Below are positions 5,223 through 5,855 of a stretch of DNA of 5,855 nt, in pieces. Both the position numbers and the translations under genes were made by a program. Where the stretch lies: NCBI GenBank assembly GCA_002508545.1, contig DAVH01000035.1:1-5855 (forward strand), given 5' to 3'. Source of the stretch: Methanomassiliicoccus sp. UBA6 (GTDB taxonomy: Archaea > Thermoplasmatota > Thermoplasmata > Methanomassiliicoccales > Methanomassiliicoccaceae). The notes beneath the pieces are model-generated. The model was not told the origin of the DNA and ran no database searches. It saw only the letters and a program-made list of their open reading frames with translations. The first letter of the stretch is position 1. Every line of letters begins with the position of its first letter.

Positions 5223-5855
5223 ATGGACATCGTTGAACAGAGAAGCGGGCGGTACCTCGTCCTGGCCATCATCCTTATCGGCGTGTTCATGTCGGTCCTG
5301 GACACCGTGGCCCTGAACATCGCCCTGCCGTCCATCACCTCGTACTTCAACGTGGCGGTCGCGGACACCCAGTGGGTGGTGACCGTCTATGTCCTAGTGC
5401 AGACCTGCGCGCTCATCATATCGGGCAAGGTCGCCGAGCGGGTCGGCCAGGCGAGGATGTTCACCGCCGGGCTCGTCGTATTCTCGCTGTCCTCGCTCCT
5501 CTGCGCGCTGTCCTCCGGGCTCTCCCAGCTGATCTTCTTCCGGGTGCTCCAGGGCCTGGGCGCGTCGATGCTGTTCAGCGTGTCCACCGCCATCGTGTTC
5601 CGGACCTTCGGTCCGGCCGATAGAGGGAGAGCGATGGGCTTCCTGGGAGCCATCGTGGCCGTGGGCGCGATGCTCGGACCGGTGATCGGCGGCCTGCTGG
5701 TGGGCACCCTGGGCTGGCAATCGATCTTCCTGGTCAACGTGCCCATCGGGATCGTCGCCGCCCTCATCGGGGCGAGGGTCATGAAGGTCGACGAGAAGCT
5801 TTCGGACCGCCTGCACTTGGACCTTCCCGGCTCGTTCCTGTGGACGGCCTCCGTC
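5223..5855 (+). CDS. MFS transporter, DHA2 (EmrB/QacA-like) family, 5' part
   Basis: The frame is open to the right edge, giving 211 residues of an integral membrane secondary transporter; the C-terminal half lies outside the window. Membrane helices 1-6 can be followed in order. Diagnostic pieces are LDTVALNIALPSI (26-38, helix 1 motif of 14-TM drug:H+ antiporters), QWVVTVYVL (50-58), the loop motif A variant GKVAERVG (68-75), RVLQGLGAS (107-115, motif B with its Arg), and the antiporter motif C segment GAMLGPVIGGLL (148-159), followed by GWQSIFLVNVPIG (164-176). Motif A normally ends GRR; here it is GQAR, a mild deviation. By family it would export a hydrophobic or cationic compound in exchange for protons; the substrate cannot be told. 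ATG 5223 is preferred over an in-frame TTG at 5214. It has its own promoter and is separated from the flavodoxin gene by 120 bases. Confidence 0.92.
   Translation, partial: MDIVEQRSGRYLVLAIILIGVFMSVLDTVALNIALPSITSYFNVAVADTQWVVTVYVLVQTCALIISGKVAERVGQARMFTAGLVVFSLSSLLCALSSGLSQLIFFRVLQGLGASMLFSVSTAIVFRTFGPADRGRAMGFLGAIVAVGAMLGPVIGGLLVGTLGWQSIFLVNVPIGIVAALIGARVMKVDEKLSDRLHLDLPGSFLWTASV

Noticed and set aside
5387..5816. Two overlapping minus-strand open frames of 131 and 140 codons
   Set aside because: They are antisense to the clearly real MFS transporter and their products are low-complexity (His, Glu, Arg, Pro).

Overview
The window reads as archaeal chromosomal DNA. Most genes are preceded by an A/T-rich, TATA-like box about 33-40 bases before the start codon. 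Two genes appear to start with TTG. The exported proteins carry one N-terminal membrane anchor and many Asn-X-Ser/Thr sequons, as is common for archaeal surface proteins. A Thermoplasmata or Methanomassiliicoccales-like euryarchaeon is my best guess, but no marker gene fixes the taxon.

Layout, left to right. (1) Positions 1 to about 330, minus strand: the decayed C-terminal end of a tyrosine recombinase (integrase), with in-frame stops. (2) 441-1088, 1242-1802 and 3296-4015, plus strand: three small membrane-anchored exported proteins. The first and third are clear paralogs; the second has the same architecture and a diverged version of the same domain. (3) 2044-3024, minus strand: a larger anchored, sequon-rich exported protein lying among the trio, with a likely beta-sandwich C-terminus. 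(4) 4226-4459, minus strand: a 77-residue zinc-ribbon protein, transcribed divergently from (5) a flavodoxin-like protein at 4593-5102. (6) 5223 to the window end: the first half of an MFS drug:H+ antiporter-like transporter of the 14-TM (DHA2) type.

The left part (integrase scar, surface-protein genes, A/T-rich intergenic DNA) looks like an accessory or integrated region. The right part is clearly richer in G+C (hand counts: 29/60 at 61-120 against 44/60 at 5641-5700) and carries ordinary redox and transport genes. The three related surface proteins have no recognisable enzymatic motifs. Their shared design (short cytoplasmic tail, one TM helix, one compact extracellular domain) suggests a lineage-specific family of surface binding or sensor proteins, but no function can be assigned from the sequence. 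Apart from this family I see no convincing new multi-gene system.
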